DNA of 64,000 nt from Phycisphaerae bacterium (GTDB lineage Bacteria; Planctomycetota; Phycisphaerae; Phycisphaerales; Phycisphaeraceae). Position numbers and translations under genes: made by a program. The stretch lies in assembly GCA_030425705.1 (NCBI GenBank), contig JAUHZU010000003.1, positions 1 through 64,000 on the forward strand, given 5' to 3'. A model generated the notes under the pieces. The model saw nothing but the letters and a program-made list of their open reading frames with translations, had not been told where the DNA came from and searched no databases. Shown in pieces: positions 34,282 through 42,362 of the stretch (positions are counted from its first letter, which is position 1; each line of letters starts with the position of its first letter).

Positions 34282-35715
34282 TCAGAGGTTGTACGCGTTC
34301 AGCCGGTTGTAGAGCGTCTTGACGCTGATGCCCAGCACCTTGGCGGCCTCGGTCTTGTTGCCGTCCAACTCATCCAGCGTCTTGAGGATGAGCTGTTTCT
34401 CGGCTTCCTCGATCGAGGTGCCGACCTCAACATGGACCAGGCGGTCTTCGTCTTCTCCCCCGGCTTCCATGTCTGCGGCGGGTGCCGGAGCCGGCGAGTC
34501 GGCCGGGCGATCGCTTGATGCGCGGTCGGGTTCCGGTGCCGCGTTGACCGCTTCGCCGCAGGTGCCCGCCTCGTCGTTTTCAAGCAGGTCTTCCAGGCAG
34601 TCGAGCGCGACCTGCGCATCCTCGAGGATGTAGGCCCGCTGCACGATGTTGCGGAGCTGCCGGACGTTGCCCGGCCAGTCGTATGCGTTGAGCCGATCGA
34701 TCGCCTCGTCGGTGAGTCGTTTGTCGGTCTTGCCCTGCTTGTTGTGCAGCGAGAGGAAGTGGCTGGCGAGCAGGGCGATGTCGTCACCGCGCTCGCGCAG
34801 GGGCGGCAGCGTGATGGGGAAGACCGCGAGCCGGTACATCAGGTCTTCCCGGAACGTGCCCTGCTTGACGCCGTCCATCGGCTCGCGGTTGGTCGCCGCG
34901 ATGACCCGCACGTCGACCCGCCGGTCCTTCTCGGCGCCCAGCCGTCGGAGCGTGCCGGATTCGAGGACCCGCAGGAAGCGCACCTGCATCTCCAGGGGCA
35001 TCTCGGTGACTTCGTCCAGGAACAGCGTCCCACCGTCGGCCTGCTCGAAGACGCCGGCGTGCTGCTTGTCGGCACCCGTGAACGCGCCCTTCTCGTGCCC
35101 GAACAGCTCGCTTTCCATGAGGTTCTCGGCGATCGCCCCGCAGTTCACCGCGACGAAGGGGGCGTCGCTGCGGTCGCTGCGCTGGTGGATCGCGCTGGCG
35201 ACCAGTTCTTTGCCTGTCCCGCTCTCACCGCAGATCAGGACCGCCGCATCGGTCGGCGCGACCTTTGCGATCATGTTGTAGACCTCGAGCATCTCCGGGC
35301 AGTTGCCCAGCATCTGCTCGAACGACTCGGGCCGGTTGCGTGATGTGCGGTCGGCCGACTGCCGGACCTTCTTGAGGACCCGAAGCAGCTCGGCCCGGCC
35401 CGCGTCGCGGGGGAGCGTCTCGAACATCGCGGAGTCGGCCTCCGCCAGAGACGCGCACAGCGGGCCTCCGGGGTCTTCCATCAGGAAGACCACGGTCTGG
35501 TCTTTGTGCAGCGGCAGGGTCGCGAGGGCCTCGAGCCCGAGCGCGTCATCCACGCCGCAGTCGATCAGCACGGCGGCGAAGGCGACCTTGCCCATCGCGG
35601 CCTGCGCGGAGGCGACCGTTCCGGTTGTGCGCGATGAAAAGCCCGCCTTCTCGACGATCGAGGCGAGGCGGTGGCGGGCCGGACGGCCGAGACCAACGAT
35701 AAGGACACCTAGCAT
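34282..35715 (-). CDS. Sigma-54-dependent transcriptional activator (NtrC family)
   Basis: The 477-residue protein has an N-terminal receiver-like domain (1-115), a sigma-54 AAA+ domain (about 135-370) with Walker A GESGTGKE, the GAFTGA sigma-54 contact loop and Walker B LFLDEVTEMP, a Pro/Ala/Asp-rich linker, and a Fis-type helix-turn-helix (KTEAAKVLGISVKTLYNRL). The receiver lacks the usual acidic pair near the first strand, although Asp52 is present, so phosphorylation is doubtful. No histidine kinase is adjacent. Confidence 0.85.
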   Translation of the reverse strand: MLGVLIVGLGRPARHRLASIVEKAGFSSRTTGTVASAQAAMGKVAFAAVLIDCGVDDALGLEALATLPLHKDQTVVFLMEDPGGPLCASLAEADSAMFETLPRDAGRAELLRVLKKVRQSADRTSRNRPESFEQMLGNCPEMLEVYNMIAKVAPTDAAVLICGESGTGKELVASAIHQRSDRSDAPFVAVNCGAIAENLMESELFGHEKGAFTGADKQHAGVFEQADGGTLFLDEVTEMPLEMQVRFLRVLESGTLRRLGAEKDRRVDVRVIAATNREPMDGVKQGTFREDLMYRLAVFPITLPPLRERGDDIALLASHFLSLHNKQGKTDKRLTDEAIDRLNAYDWPGNVRQLRNIVQRAYILEDAQVALDCLEDLLENDEAGTCGEAVNAAPEPDRASSDRPADSPAPAPAADMEAGGEDEDRLVHVEVGTSIEEAEKQLILKTLDELDGNKTEAAKVLGISVKTLYNRLNAYNL

Positions 35716-35862
35716 CAGAGGCGGTTCCCGCAGGCAGACCCGGTCGTGCCTGCCCGGCAAAGGGCTCGGTGCCGGTCAGGCGTGCGGCAGGATTATAGTG
35801 CCGATGCCAGTGCGGTCTTTACATTTTCGTACCCCGCGGACGTGTAATTTTTTCAACGAAAT

Positions 35863-35893
35863 CCACCCCCCGGCGGTGTCGCCGGGGGGTGTT
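35863..35893 (-). terminator. Hairpin terminator of the small-lipoprotein operon
   Basis: CCACCCCCCGGCG pairs with CGCCGGGGGGTG across a 4-base loop. On the minus strand it lies 60 bases after the lipoprotein stop and is followed by a moderately T-rich stretch. Confidence 0.6.
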
Positions 35894-35950
35894 CGGGCGT
35901 AGCCACACCCTGCTCCGGTCCCCATCGAAGGGGGCCCATCCGTGGGCCGG

Positions 35951-36190
35951 CTATTCGCCGTCCGGGTCGTTGTCTTCCAGGGCCTCGTCGACCTCGTTGT
36001 CGAGGTCTTCGATCCCTTCTTCGATCGCTTCACCGGTGTCCTCGGCCGCCTCGCCAACCTCTTCGCCGGCTTCGTTCAGGTGGTCGCCGGCCTGGTCGAG
36101 GTTCGACCCTTCTTCGCAGCCGAGCACGGCAAAGCCGGCCCCGGACAGGGCGATGGCGGTCGCGAGTGTGAGCATGTGCGGGTATCGCAT
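35951..36190 (-). CDS. Small acidic lipoprotein
   Basis: The 79-residue product has a signal ending FAVLGC (Cys25) and a mature chain made almost wholly of Glu/Asp/Ala/Gly in a helical heptad-like pattern (EAAEDTGEAIEEGIEDLD). AAGGAAC lies upstream of the ATG. Together with the next two genes it forms a group of three small acidic lipoproteins; the third is a clear entericidin relative. An outer-membrane or periplasmic role under envelope stress is likely but unproven. Confidence 0.7.
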   Translation of the reverse strand: MRYPHMLTLATAIALSGAGFAVLGCEEGSNLDQAGDHLNEAGEEVGEAAEDTGEAIEEGIEDLDNEVDEALEDNDPDGE

Positions 36191-36268
36191 GGTGGGTTCC
36201 TTTCTTCTAATCACGGTCAGCATCGGCGCGTTGCGCCGTTGCGTGCCGGTCAGCGTTTTACGTAGCCG

Positions 36269-36454
36269 CTAGTCCAATTCGTCCTCGATGTCGTCCACGG
36301 TGTCTTCGGCGGCTTCGCCCGCGTCTTCGAGGGCCTCGTCCGCGTCTTCGCCGGCTTCTTCCAGGGCGGAGTCCTGCTCGCAGCCGGCCATCATCGGGCC
36401 GACCACGCCGAGCCCGAAGACCGCGGCGAGGGTGTAGGTGGTGGTGGGTCGCAT
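36269..36454 (-). CDS. Small acidic lipoprotein, paralogue-like
   Basis: The 61-residue product has a signal ending MMAGC and a Glu/Asp/Ala-rich tail (EEAGEDADEALEDAGEAAED). It resembles the product of the gene that follows it on this strand in layout and composition, so the two may be tandem duplicates. GAAAGGC lies before the ATG. Confidence 0.68.
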   Translation of the reverse strand: MRPTTTYTLAAVFGLGVVGPMMAGCEQDSALEEAGEDADEALEDAGEAAEDTVDDIEDELD

Positions 36455-36511
36455 AGGGGTTGCCTTTCGTCAGGGTTTCTTGGTGGTTTGGTTCCGGTGG
36501 TGGGATCGGGA

Positions 36512-36646
36512 TCAGTCGGCGGCGTCCTGGATGGAGTCGCCGGCGTCTTCGATGTCCTCGCCGGCGCCCTGCATGGTGTTGCAGCCCGCCAGGGCGAAGG
36601 ACGCGATGCCGAGAAGCAGGATGGACCAGTTGCGTAGCGTTTTCAT
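36512..36646 (-). CDS. Entericidin EcnA/B family lipoprotein
   Basis: The 44-residue product starts MKTLRNWSILLLGIASFALA and continues AGCNTMQGAGEDIEDAGDSI. The AGCNTM-x-GAG-x-DI pattern is diagnostic for entericidins, small lipoproteins tied to stationary-phase envelope stress and programmed lysis in enterobacteria. The lipobox Cys is residue 22. AAGAAAGG precedes the ATG. It heads a run of three small lipoprotein genes. The gene is too short for standard calling thresholds. Confidence 0.85.
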   Translation of the reverse strand: MKTLRNWSILLLGIASFALAGCNTMQGAGEDIEDAGDSIQDAAD

Positions 36647-36757
36647 AAGTTGCCTTTCTTATAGGTTGGGGTCTGGATAAACCGGAAGCCGGCTTACGCC
36701 TGGCCGATGCTTCCCCTCCTTGCATCCGCCTGGCGCGTGCTGTGTTCCGTCAGGCCG

Positions 36758-37123
36758 TTAGTCGGGTTCCTCCTTCAGGACCCGGCCCATGCCACGGCCT
36801 TGTTCGAAGACTTCACGTTGGATGTCGATCTCAATGGTTTTTGTTTCCGGGGTGATCCGCAACGCGTTGTAGGGGATCGCAAACGATTTGTCGTCGTCAA
36901 ACAAGAGCACGGCGTAAGCCACGGTGCCCCGGTCGGTCTCGATCATCAGGTCTTTCAGGACGCCGAGGTTGTGGCCTTCACTGTTGCGCACCGGCATACC
37001 ACGCAGCGATCCCGCGGGGATCAACGGTTTGCCGTCGCGGCTGCGGCAGGAACGCCGCGAGTCTTTCGTGCGTGGGGCGGCGTCACGGGTCCGTTGTCGG
37101 GAATGGCGTGTCTTGGATTGCAT
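36758..37123 (-). CDS. PRC-barrel domain protein
   Basis: The 121-residue protein has a basic N-terminal tail (about 35 residues) and a PRC-barrel domain: AGSLRGMPVRNSEGHNLGVL, a central IETDRGTVAYAVLLF and SFAIPYNALRITPETKTIEI. PRC-barrel proteins occur in photosynthetic reaction centres and as general small stress or RNA-processing factors. Here the setting with entericidin, DUF1328 and four-helix proteins matches the common stress gene group. Start at 37123 is the ATG just before the basic tail; a longer frame to 37249 exists. Confidence 0.78.
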   Translation of the reverse strand: MQSKTRHSRQRTRDAAPRTKDSRRSCRSRDGKPLIPAGSLRGMPVRNSEGHNLGVLKDLMIETDRGTVAYAVLLFDDDKSFAIPYNALRITPETKTIEIDIQREVFEQGRGMGRVLKEEPD

Positions 37124-37527
37124 GGTGCCCAGGTATATGCAACCCCTGTGCCAGAACGCTTGAAGAAGTGGCAGGCCAGGATCGTCGCGTGCTGGATGCG
37201 TTTGCGTGCGGTCTCGGCGGCTATCACGGCATTCGTGTGCAGCATGCATGAGATGAAGAAGTTTTCATCCGAGTCTGCAGGCAGTGCATCCCTGACACGG
37301 TTTGCATTTTTTACACGCGATTCCGGGTAAGCGCTACACGGGCACGGTCGTAGGGGGTGCACCGACTTACGCAGGCCGTTGCCGCGCATTTCCCGCTGAT
37401 GCCGCGGGTTACGGCTGTTTTTTGTTTCGATGCGCCCGTGGCATCGCACTTGCATCTTTGTCCGCCGCATGCGGGATCGTCCCGCAACGCAGTGTCCGAC
37501 ACCAACGTTTTCTAGAAAGGAAACATC
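37124..37527. other. Non-coding interval between divergent stress genes
   Basis: About 400 bases between the minus-strand PRC-barrel gene and the plus-strand DUF1328 gene. I see no ORF with a ribosome binding site. AT-rich tracts (TTTGCATTTTTTACAC near 37300 and TTTTTTGTTTCG near 37420) could hold promoters for either side. No terminator is visible. Confidence 0.4.
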
Positions 37528-37701
37528 ATGCTTCGCCTCGCACTCGCGTTCTTCATCGTCGCCCTCATCGCTGCCGTCTTCGGCTTCGGCGGGATCGCCG
37601 CTGGGGCCGCGTCGATCGCGAAGATTCTGTTCTTCGTCTTCGTCGTGCTGTTCCTGCTCTCGCTGGTCTTCGGGCTGGTGCGCGGTAAGCCGGTGGTCTG
37701 A
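37528..37701 (+). CDS. DUF1328 (YtjA-like) small membrane protein
   Basis: The 57-residue product is two membrane helices: [20 protein letters not shown] then [20 protein letters not shown], ending LFGLVRGKP-like [13 protein letters not shown]. This is the DUF1328 pattern, a very short membrane family common in stress-response gene groups. AGAAAGGAAAC is a strong ribosome binding site before the ATG at 37528. It precedes the four-helix protein gene by 138 bases. Confidence 0.85.
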   Translation: MLRLALAFFIVALIAAVFGFGGIAAGAASIAKILFFVFVVLFLLSLVFGLVRGKPVV

Positions 37702-37839
37702 TACGGCCATCAACGAGCACGAATGACGAACAGACAGATTGACTGACCCCCATTCCCCCTCGGGCTTATCCATCACCCGTGCGGCGAGCCGTCCCGCCCG
37801 AGACGCGTTCCGCACAACACACGCTAGGAAGGCAACCTC

Positions 37840-38319
37840 ATGACACGCATGGAAACCATCACGAACCTGAAAGACGAGACGATCCAGCACATCAAGGACC
37901 TGGTCCGCATCAACCAGGACAGCGCCGAGGGCTTCGCGGAAGCCGCGGACGTCGTGGAGAACGACGACCTGAAGGGGTTGTTCAGTCTCATGGCGGGCGA
38001 ACGCCAACAGTTCGCCAACGAGCTGCGCAGCTACGTCATCCTCAACGATGACGACGGCGAGATCTCCGGCTCGTGGAAGGGCATGTTCCACCGCTGGTGG
38101 CTGGACCTCCGCGGCAAGCTGAGCGGCGGCGACGCCTACGCCGTGCTCGCCGAGGCCGAGCGGGGCGAAGACAAGATCAAGGCGATGTACGAAGAGTGCA
38201 TTAAGGAGACGACGGGTAACCCGCTCAACGATGTGCTCCACCGCCAGTACGCGGACGTCGTCAAGGGCCATGACCGGGTCCGCGACCTGCGGGATGCGGT
38301 CAAGGCCGCCAAGGACTGA
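37840..38319 (+). CDS. PA2169/DUF2383-type four-helix bundle protein
   Basis: The 159-residue all-helical protein contains the family core: ITNLKDETIQHIKDLVRIN, GFAEAADVVENDDLKGLF, and GDAYAVLAEAERGEDKIKAM. DUF2383/PA2169 proteins are ferritin-like four-helix bundles; some bind metal, most have no assigned function, and they are often found with PRC-barrel and DUF1328 genes as here. AGGAAGG is 8 bases before the ATG at 37840. A terminator follows 78 bases after the stop. Confidence 0.82.
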   Translation: MTRMETITNLKDETIQHIKDLVRINQDSAEGFAEAADVVENDDLKGLFSLMAGERQQFANELRSYVILNDDDGEISGSWKGMFHRWWLDLRGKLSGGDAYAVLAEAERGEDKIKAMYEECIKETTGNPLNDVLHRQYADVVKGHDRVRDLRDAVKAAKD

Positions 38320-38396
38320 TCACCTGCTCGGGACCGCCGCGCGTCAGCGTGTGCAACCGCAACGCTGCGGCCGCCCAAACAACCCTCCCCCCACAG

Positions 38397-38429
38397 CCGG
38401 CTGCGGGCCTTGCGCTCGCGGCCGGTTTT
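38397..38429 (+). terminator. Terminator after the four-helix protein gene
   Basis: CCGGCTGCGGG pairs with CTCGCGGCCGG (two wobble pairs) around CCTTGCG, followed by TTTTC. Confidence 0.6.
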
Positions 38430-38468
38430 CTTACGTTGAGCCAGCTTCGGCTATGTGCGGGGAATGAA

Positions 38469-38507
38469 AAACCTCGCCGACCGAGGGGGGTGTGGCCGAC
38501 GAGGCTT
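38469..38507. other. Intergenic hairpin between opposing transcription units
   Basis: AAACCTCGCCGACC (38469-38482) pairs with GGCCGACGAGGCTT (38494-38507) with three wobble or mismatched positions. The 390-base gap (38320-38709) between the four-helix gene and folC holds this and two terminators; nothing coding is visible. Confidence 0.4.
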
Positions 38508-38627
38508 AGGGGGATGTGACGGATGTGTTCCTACTATCGCTCGGCCGGCAGGTTTGCGATATACCTATTTTGGGTGTGAATGAGCCGGCCGGCTGCGATT
38601 CACAGGATCGGGTTAGGGTGTTCGCTG

Positions 38628-38660
38628 GAGAAAAACAACGCACGGCGTGAGCCGTGCGTT
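38628..38660 (-). terminator. Intrinsic terminator of folC
   Basis: On the minus strand AACGCACGGC pairs perfectly with GCCGTGCGTT across a 4-base loop (38637-38660) and is followed by GTTTTT. It lies 50 bases after the folC stop. Confidence 0.8.
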
Positions 38661-38709
38661 GAGGTGTGTTCACGTTGTAGGGCATTGACCCCAGGCCGAT
38701 TCAGGGGCC

Positions 38710-40179
38710 TCAGCGCTTGGCCTTCTTCGCCGCATGGTCGAGGAAGTACTTGCGGGCTTCGCCGGCGAGGTAGAAGCTGCCGGTGACGATGATCAGGTCT
38801 TCGCGGCTGACGGCGAGCCCGGCGAGCTTGAGCGCGTCCTGCATGTTGTCCGCCGTCTGTGCCATCTTGCCCGACAGGTCGGTGAACTGCTTGAGCAGGT
38901 CGGTGGGCTCGACGGCGCGGGGGTTCATCTTCGCGCGGGTGAAGATGACCTTGTCGGCCCCGAGCGCGACCTGTTCGAGCATGCCCTTGACGTCCTTGTC
39001 CTGACCGCAGCCGAAGACCATGACCAGCGAGTCGTACTGGATGTGGGCGCCCAAGGACTTGATGAGGGCCTGGATCGAGGCCGCATTATGCGCGCCGTCG
39101 ATGATGACCCGGGGGGTGTCGTGGACCTGCTCCATGCGCGCGGGCAGCGTGGTCGCCGCGAGGCCGGAGATGAGCTTCTGCTCCTCGAAGTGGAAGCCGT
39201 GACGCTTGAGCTTGTCGAGGATCGCCAAGGCAAGCCCGCAGTTGTGCGCCTGGTGCTCGCCCTTGAGGGGGACGGCCAGGTGCTCGAACCGAGAGGTGTC
39301 GGTGGTGATGCACACGCGGGTGTGGGGGCCGAGTTCCTTGTTCGCTTCGAAGCGGTAGGAGAACTCGACCTGCTTGCCGGTGTACTCCAGCGGCGTGCCG
39401 GTCTGGTCGGCACACTCCTCAAGAGCGGCGGCGACCTCGTCGTCCTGCTCGATGGTGAGGGCGGGCACGCCGGGCTTGAAGATGCCGGCCTTTTCGCGGG
39501 CGATCGCGCCTAGGGTGCTGCCCAGCAGGTTGGTATGGTCGTAGGAGATCGAGGTGATCGCGGTGACCAGCGGGGTGACGACGGTCGTGCAGTCCAGCCG
39601 GCCGCCCAGGCCGGTCTCGAGCACGGCGATATCGACGGCCTGATCGGCAAAGTACTTGAAGCAGGCCGCGGTCATGATCTCGAAGAAGGTCGGCGGGCCG
39701 GCATCCAGCTTCTTTTCGACCGAAGCGATCTGCTTGAAGATCTCGGCGCAGTCGGCGTAGCTGATCATGTCGCCGTTGATCGTGATCCGCTCGCGCAGGT
39801 CGATCAGGTGGGGCGAGGAGTAGAGCCCGACGGTGTAGCCGCAGCTCTCGAGCATCGACGCGGTCATCGCGCAGGTCGAGCCCTTGCCCTTGGTCCCGGC
39901 GATCTGGACACACTTGATCTCCTCGTGCGGGTTGCCCAGCAGCTCGAGGAGCTGGCGCATCCGGTCCAGCGAGAAGGTGGCGTCGTCGTACTTGACCAGC
40001 CGCAGCCGCTCGTAGTCCACGTGCTCGTAGAGCCACTTGAGGGCGGTGGTGTAGTTGGTGATCGACGAGGCGGGGGAGAGCTTGCCCCCGCGGTTGGCGG
40101 GGGTGGATTTCCCGGCGGCGCGGCCCCGGGAAGCGGGGGTTTTGGCCTTGCCGGATCGTTTGGTGCGTGTGGTTGGCAT
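38710..40179 (-). CDS. folC: Bifunctional folylpolyglutamate/dihydrofolate synthase
   Basis: The 489-residue Mur-ligase-like protein has the ATP P loop IAGTKGKGST, then YSSPHLIDLRERI, ETGLGGRLDCTT, ISYDHTNLLGSTL, REKAGIFKPG and IDGAHNAAS in order, matching FolC. It adds glutamate to dihydropteroate and to folates. It is about 60 residues longer than E. coli FolC, mainly through a basic Ala/Lys N-terminal extension (residues 1-38, MPTTRTKRSGKAKTP...). An intrinsic terminator follows and the gene stands alone. Confidence 0.88.
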   Translation of the reverse strand: MPTTRTKRSGKAKTPASRGRAAGKSTPANRGGKLSPASSITNYTTALKWLYEHVDYERLRLVKYDDATFSLDRMRQLLELLGNPHEEIKCVQIAGTKGKGSTCAMTASMLESCGYTVGLYSSPHLIDLRERITINGDMISYADCAEIFKQIASVEKKLDAGPPTFFEIMTAACFKYFADQAVDIAVLETGLGGRLDCTTVVTPLVTAITSISYDHTNLLGSTLGAIAREKAGIFKPGVPALTIEQDDEVAAALEECADQTGTPLEYTGKQVEFSYRFEANKELGPHTRVCITTDTSRFEHLAVPLKGEHQAHNCGLALAILDKLKRHGFHFEEQKLISGLAATTLPARMEQVHDTPRVIIDGAHNAASIQALIKSLGAHIQYDSLVMVFGCGQDKDVKGMLEQVALGADKVIFTRAKMNPRAVEPTDLLKQFTDLSGKMAQTADNMQDALKLAGLAVSREDLIIVTGSFYLAGEARKYFLDHAAKKAKR

Positions 40180-40379
40180 AGACGAATCATTGTATCAAAA
40201 CCCATGTTTTCAGTCAATCGTCGCGACGCAAACCCCTTGCATAGCAGGGGTTTATGTCGTTTTGGGGCCGTCGGGGCCGTTGCGTCCCGCCGCGCTGCAC
40301 CCGCAACCGGACCGGGCTGGCGGCGAAGCGATAGAATGGCGGCTGGACCGGATTTCACGGATGAAGAAAGGCCCACCCC

Positions 40380-41414
40380 ATGAACCATCGCAGCCAACCT
40401 TCCCGACCCCGCCCGCTGCGGATAGCGCTGGGCCTGGGGCTTGTGCTGGCCCTCCTTGCCGTCGCCGGGTGTAAGGCGGTCCGGCCGCTGACCCTGCCCG
40501 TGGTCGGCTCGATGGGCGACCCCGGCAACGGCCAACTCTGGGACGACCTGGACATCTACCTCATCGACCCGGCGGGGGGATCGGCCGTCCGCGTGACGAA
40601 CACGCCAGACCTGATGGAAACCGACCCGGACCTGAACAGGGACCGCGACCGGCTGGTGTATGTGGAGCGGGAAGCGAATCGCGGCGTCTCGCTGTGGGAT
40701 GCTCGCAATGACGGGCTGCCTGACAGTGGTAGCGCGTGGACACCCCCAGGGCTGGCCCCTTCGCGGCTGATCGTGTCCGCGACGGATGGCTCAGGCCGGC
40801 GTGTTTTGTATCGGTCTGAGAATATGTGCTTCACCCCGATCTGGTCGCACGACGGCAAGCGCATCGCCTTCACCGAGATGAACAACGAGGGCCGGTTCGA
40901 GGTGCGGATGATCAACGCCGACGGCAGCGGGATGCAGACGCTGGGCTACGGCAGCGGCCCGTCGTGGCGGAAGGACGACCGCGCGGTGTTTTACTCGTCG
41001 CTGGATCGGCCGGACGCGAACGAGGGCACGCTGCAGCTCCGCGAGCTGGGCAGCGGCGTGATCCACTCGGTCGGCCTGCCGGGCACCGGCCACACCAACC
41101 TGCGGGCCGGCGTGTCGATCGCCTACACCTCCACGCCGTACTCCCGCCGCAACGAGACGGTCTGGCTCATGGACGCGAACGGCGGGCAGTTCCGCCTGAC
41201 CGACCCCGGCGAAGCCGAGCACGACATCCAGCCGGTATTTTTCGGCAGCGAGGGCGACCTGGTCTTTACACGCTTCGACGAAGAAGAGGGTACCTACCGC
41301 CTGATGACGATCCACCGCCGGACCGAGGACCGTGTGGCGTCTGCGGTCGAGCAGCCGACCGCCGTCTGCTTCACACGCGGCGGGCTGTGGGTGGCGAAGC
41401 ATTACCCGCGGTAA
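40380..41414 (+). CDS. Lipoprotein with TolB-like beta-propeller
   Basis: The 344-residue protein has a lipoprotein signal ending LAVAGC, followed by WD40/PD40-type propeller repeats (YLIDPAGGSAVRVTNTPD, PIWSHDGKRIAFTEMNN, GQFRLTDPGEAEHDIQPVF). TolB-like propellers are common protein-binding modules in the periplasm. No catalytic residues are evident. An extensive AT-poor leader with a hairpin (AACCCCT/AGGGGTT at 40231-40252) lies upstream. Confidence 0.75.
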   Translation: MNHRSQPSRPRPLRIALGLGLVLALLAVAGCKAVRPLTLPVVGSMGDPGNGQLWDDLDIYLIDPAGGSAVRVTNTPDLMETDPDLNRDRDRLVYVEREANRGVSLWDARNDGLPDSGSAWTPPGLAPSRLIVSATDGSGRRVLYRSENMCFTPIWSHDGKRIAFTEMNNEGRFEVRMINADGSGMQTLGYGSGPSWRKDDRAVFYSSLDRPDANEGTLQLRELGSGVIHSVGLPGTGHTNLRAGVSIAYTSTPYSRRNETVWLMDANGGQFRLTDPGEAEHDIQPVFFGSEGDLVFTRFDEEEGTYRLMTIHRRTEDRVASAVEQPTAVCFTRGGLWVAKHYPR

Positions 41415-41450
41415 GCCGCACCCGGCGGCGCAGCAGCGAAAGGGCACGCG

Positions 41451-41789
41451 ATGTCAGCAGGCCAGGTCTGGTACGAGGTGACGGCGGTGGCCGAGCGTCA
41501 AGACGACTTCGAGGCGTACACGCATTGGCTGACCGAGAAACACATCGGTGATGTGGTCGCGGCCGGGGCGCTGAGCGGGGAGCTGATCGTGCGGTCCGAC
41601 CATGACGACGCGCTGCACGAGGCGGTGTGTGTGTACCGGTTTGCGGATCGCGCCGCGTTTGATGCCTATGTCGCCGGGCCCCAGCCGGGCCTGCGGGCGG
41701 ACACGCTGGCGCACTTCGGCCCCGAGACCGGCCGGGCCATCACTTGGTCGGCGCGCATCGGGCAGGTGCGCTCGGTGTGCAAGGCGTAA
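41451..41789 (+). CDS. DUF4286 family protein
   Basis: The 112-residue protein has a ferredoxin-like (ABM-type) layout: VWYEVTAVAERQDDFEAYTHWL, HIGDVVAAGALSGELIV and a final FGPETGRAITWSARIG. This matches DUF4286, small dimeric alpha+beta proteins of unknown function. It lies 36 bases after the TolB-like gene and converges with the lipoprotein gene at 41817. Confidence 0.7.
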   Translation: MSAGQVWYEVTAVAERQDDFEAYTHWLTEKHIGDVVAAGALSGELIVRSDHDDALHEAVCVYRFADRAAFDAYVAGPQPGLRADTLAHFGPETGRAITWSARIGQVRSVCKA

Positions 41790-41816
41790 GCGCCCTGTCT
41801 CTGATGGCACTGAGTT

Positions 41817-42332
41817 TCAGGGTGTGAGCTCGAACGTATGCCGCGCGGCGGCCTTGCGGTTGTCGTCCCAGTACCAGCAGACGGCGTAGGTGCCGTAGCC
41901 GTGCTGACGCGCCATGCCGGCCCAGTCGATGGTCTCGACCCAGAACATCTGGATGGCGGTGGTCGAGCTGTACTTGCTGGTGAAGACGCCGGCGTTGCCG
42001 CCCGCCTCGCCGTAGCCGATGATGATGGCCTGTTCGCTGCCGGGCGGGAACACGGCGAGGGTGACGCGGGTGCCCTGCCGGATCACCAGCGACCGGTAGA
42101 ACACGCCCGGGTCGTCGGCGACGCTGTACCGGTCGAGCCCGGCCTCCTCGAAGTCGTTGGCCTCGATCTGTTCCGGGTCGCCGGTGCGTGCGGGGTCGAC
42201 GCTGAGGTAGCTGAAGCTGAAGTCCCGGTCCAAGCCGTTGCGCCAGTTCCAGTAGTGCTTGTCGGTGGTGCTGCAGCCCAGGGCGGTGACGCAGCAGAGC
42301 GCGAGGGCGGTGAGGCGTAGCGTGCGGTTCAC
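41817..42332 (-). CDS. Lipoprotein of unknown function
   Basis: The 171-residue protein has a lipobox ending VTALGC and a beta-rich body with two aromatic-rich stretches (HYWNWRNGLDRDFSFSYLS and YAVCWYWDDNRKAA). No family is recognised. It starts 31 bases after serS on the same strand and is probably cotranscribed with it. Confidence 0.6.
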   Translation of the reverse strand: MNRTLRLTALALCCVTALGCSTTDKHYWNWRNGLDRDFSFSYLSVDPARTGDPEQIEANDFEEAGLDRYSVADDPGVFYRSLVIRQGTRVTLAVFPPGSEQAIIIGYGEAGGNAGVFTSKYSSTTAIQMFWVETIDWAGMARQHGYGTYAVCWYWDDNRKAAARHTFELTP

Positions 42333-42362
42333 GGCGGGCTCCGAGGGGTGAGACGCGAAACG

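Noticed and set aside
40231-40252. AACCCCT/AGGGGTT hairpin upstream of the TolB-like lipoprotein as a riboswitch or attachment site
   Set aside because: Only a short 7-bp stem; no known aptamer pattern or duplicated copy.
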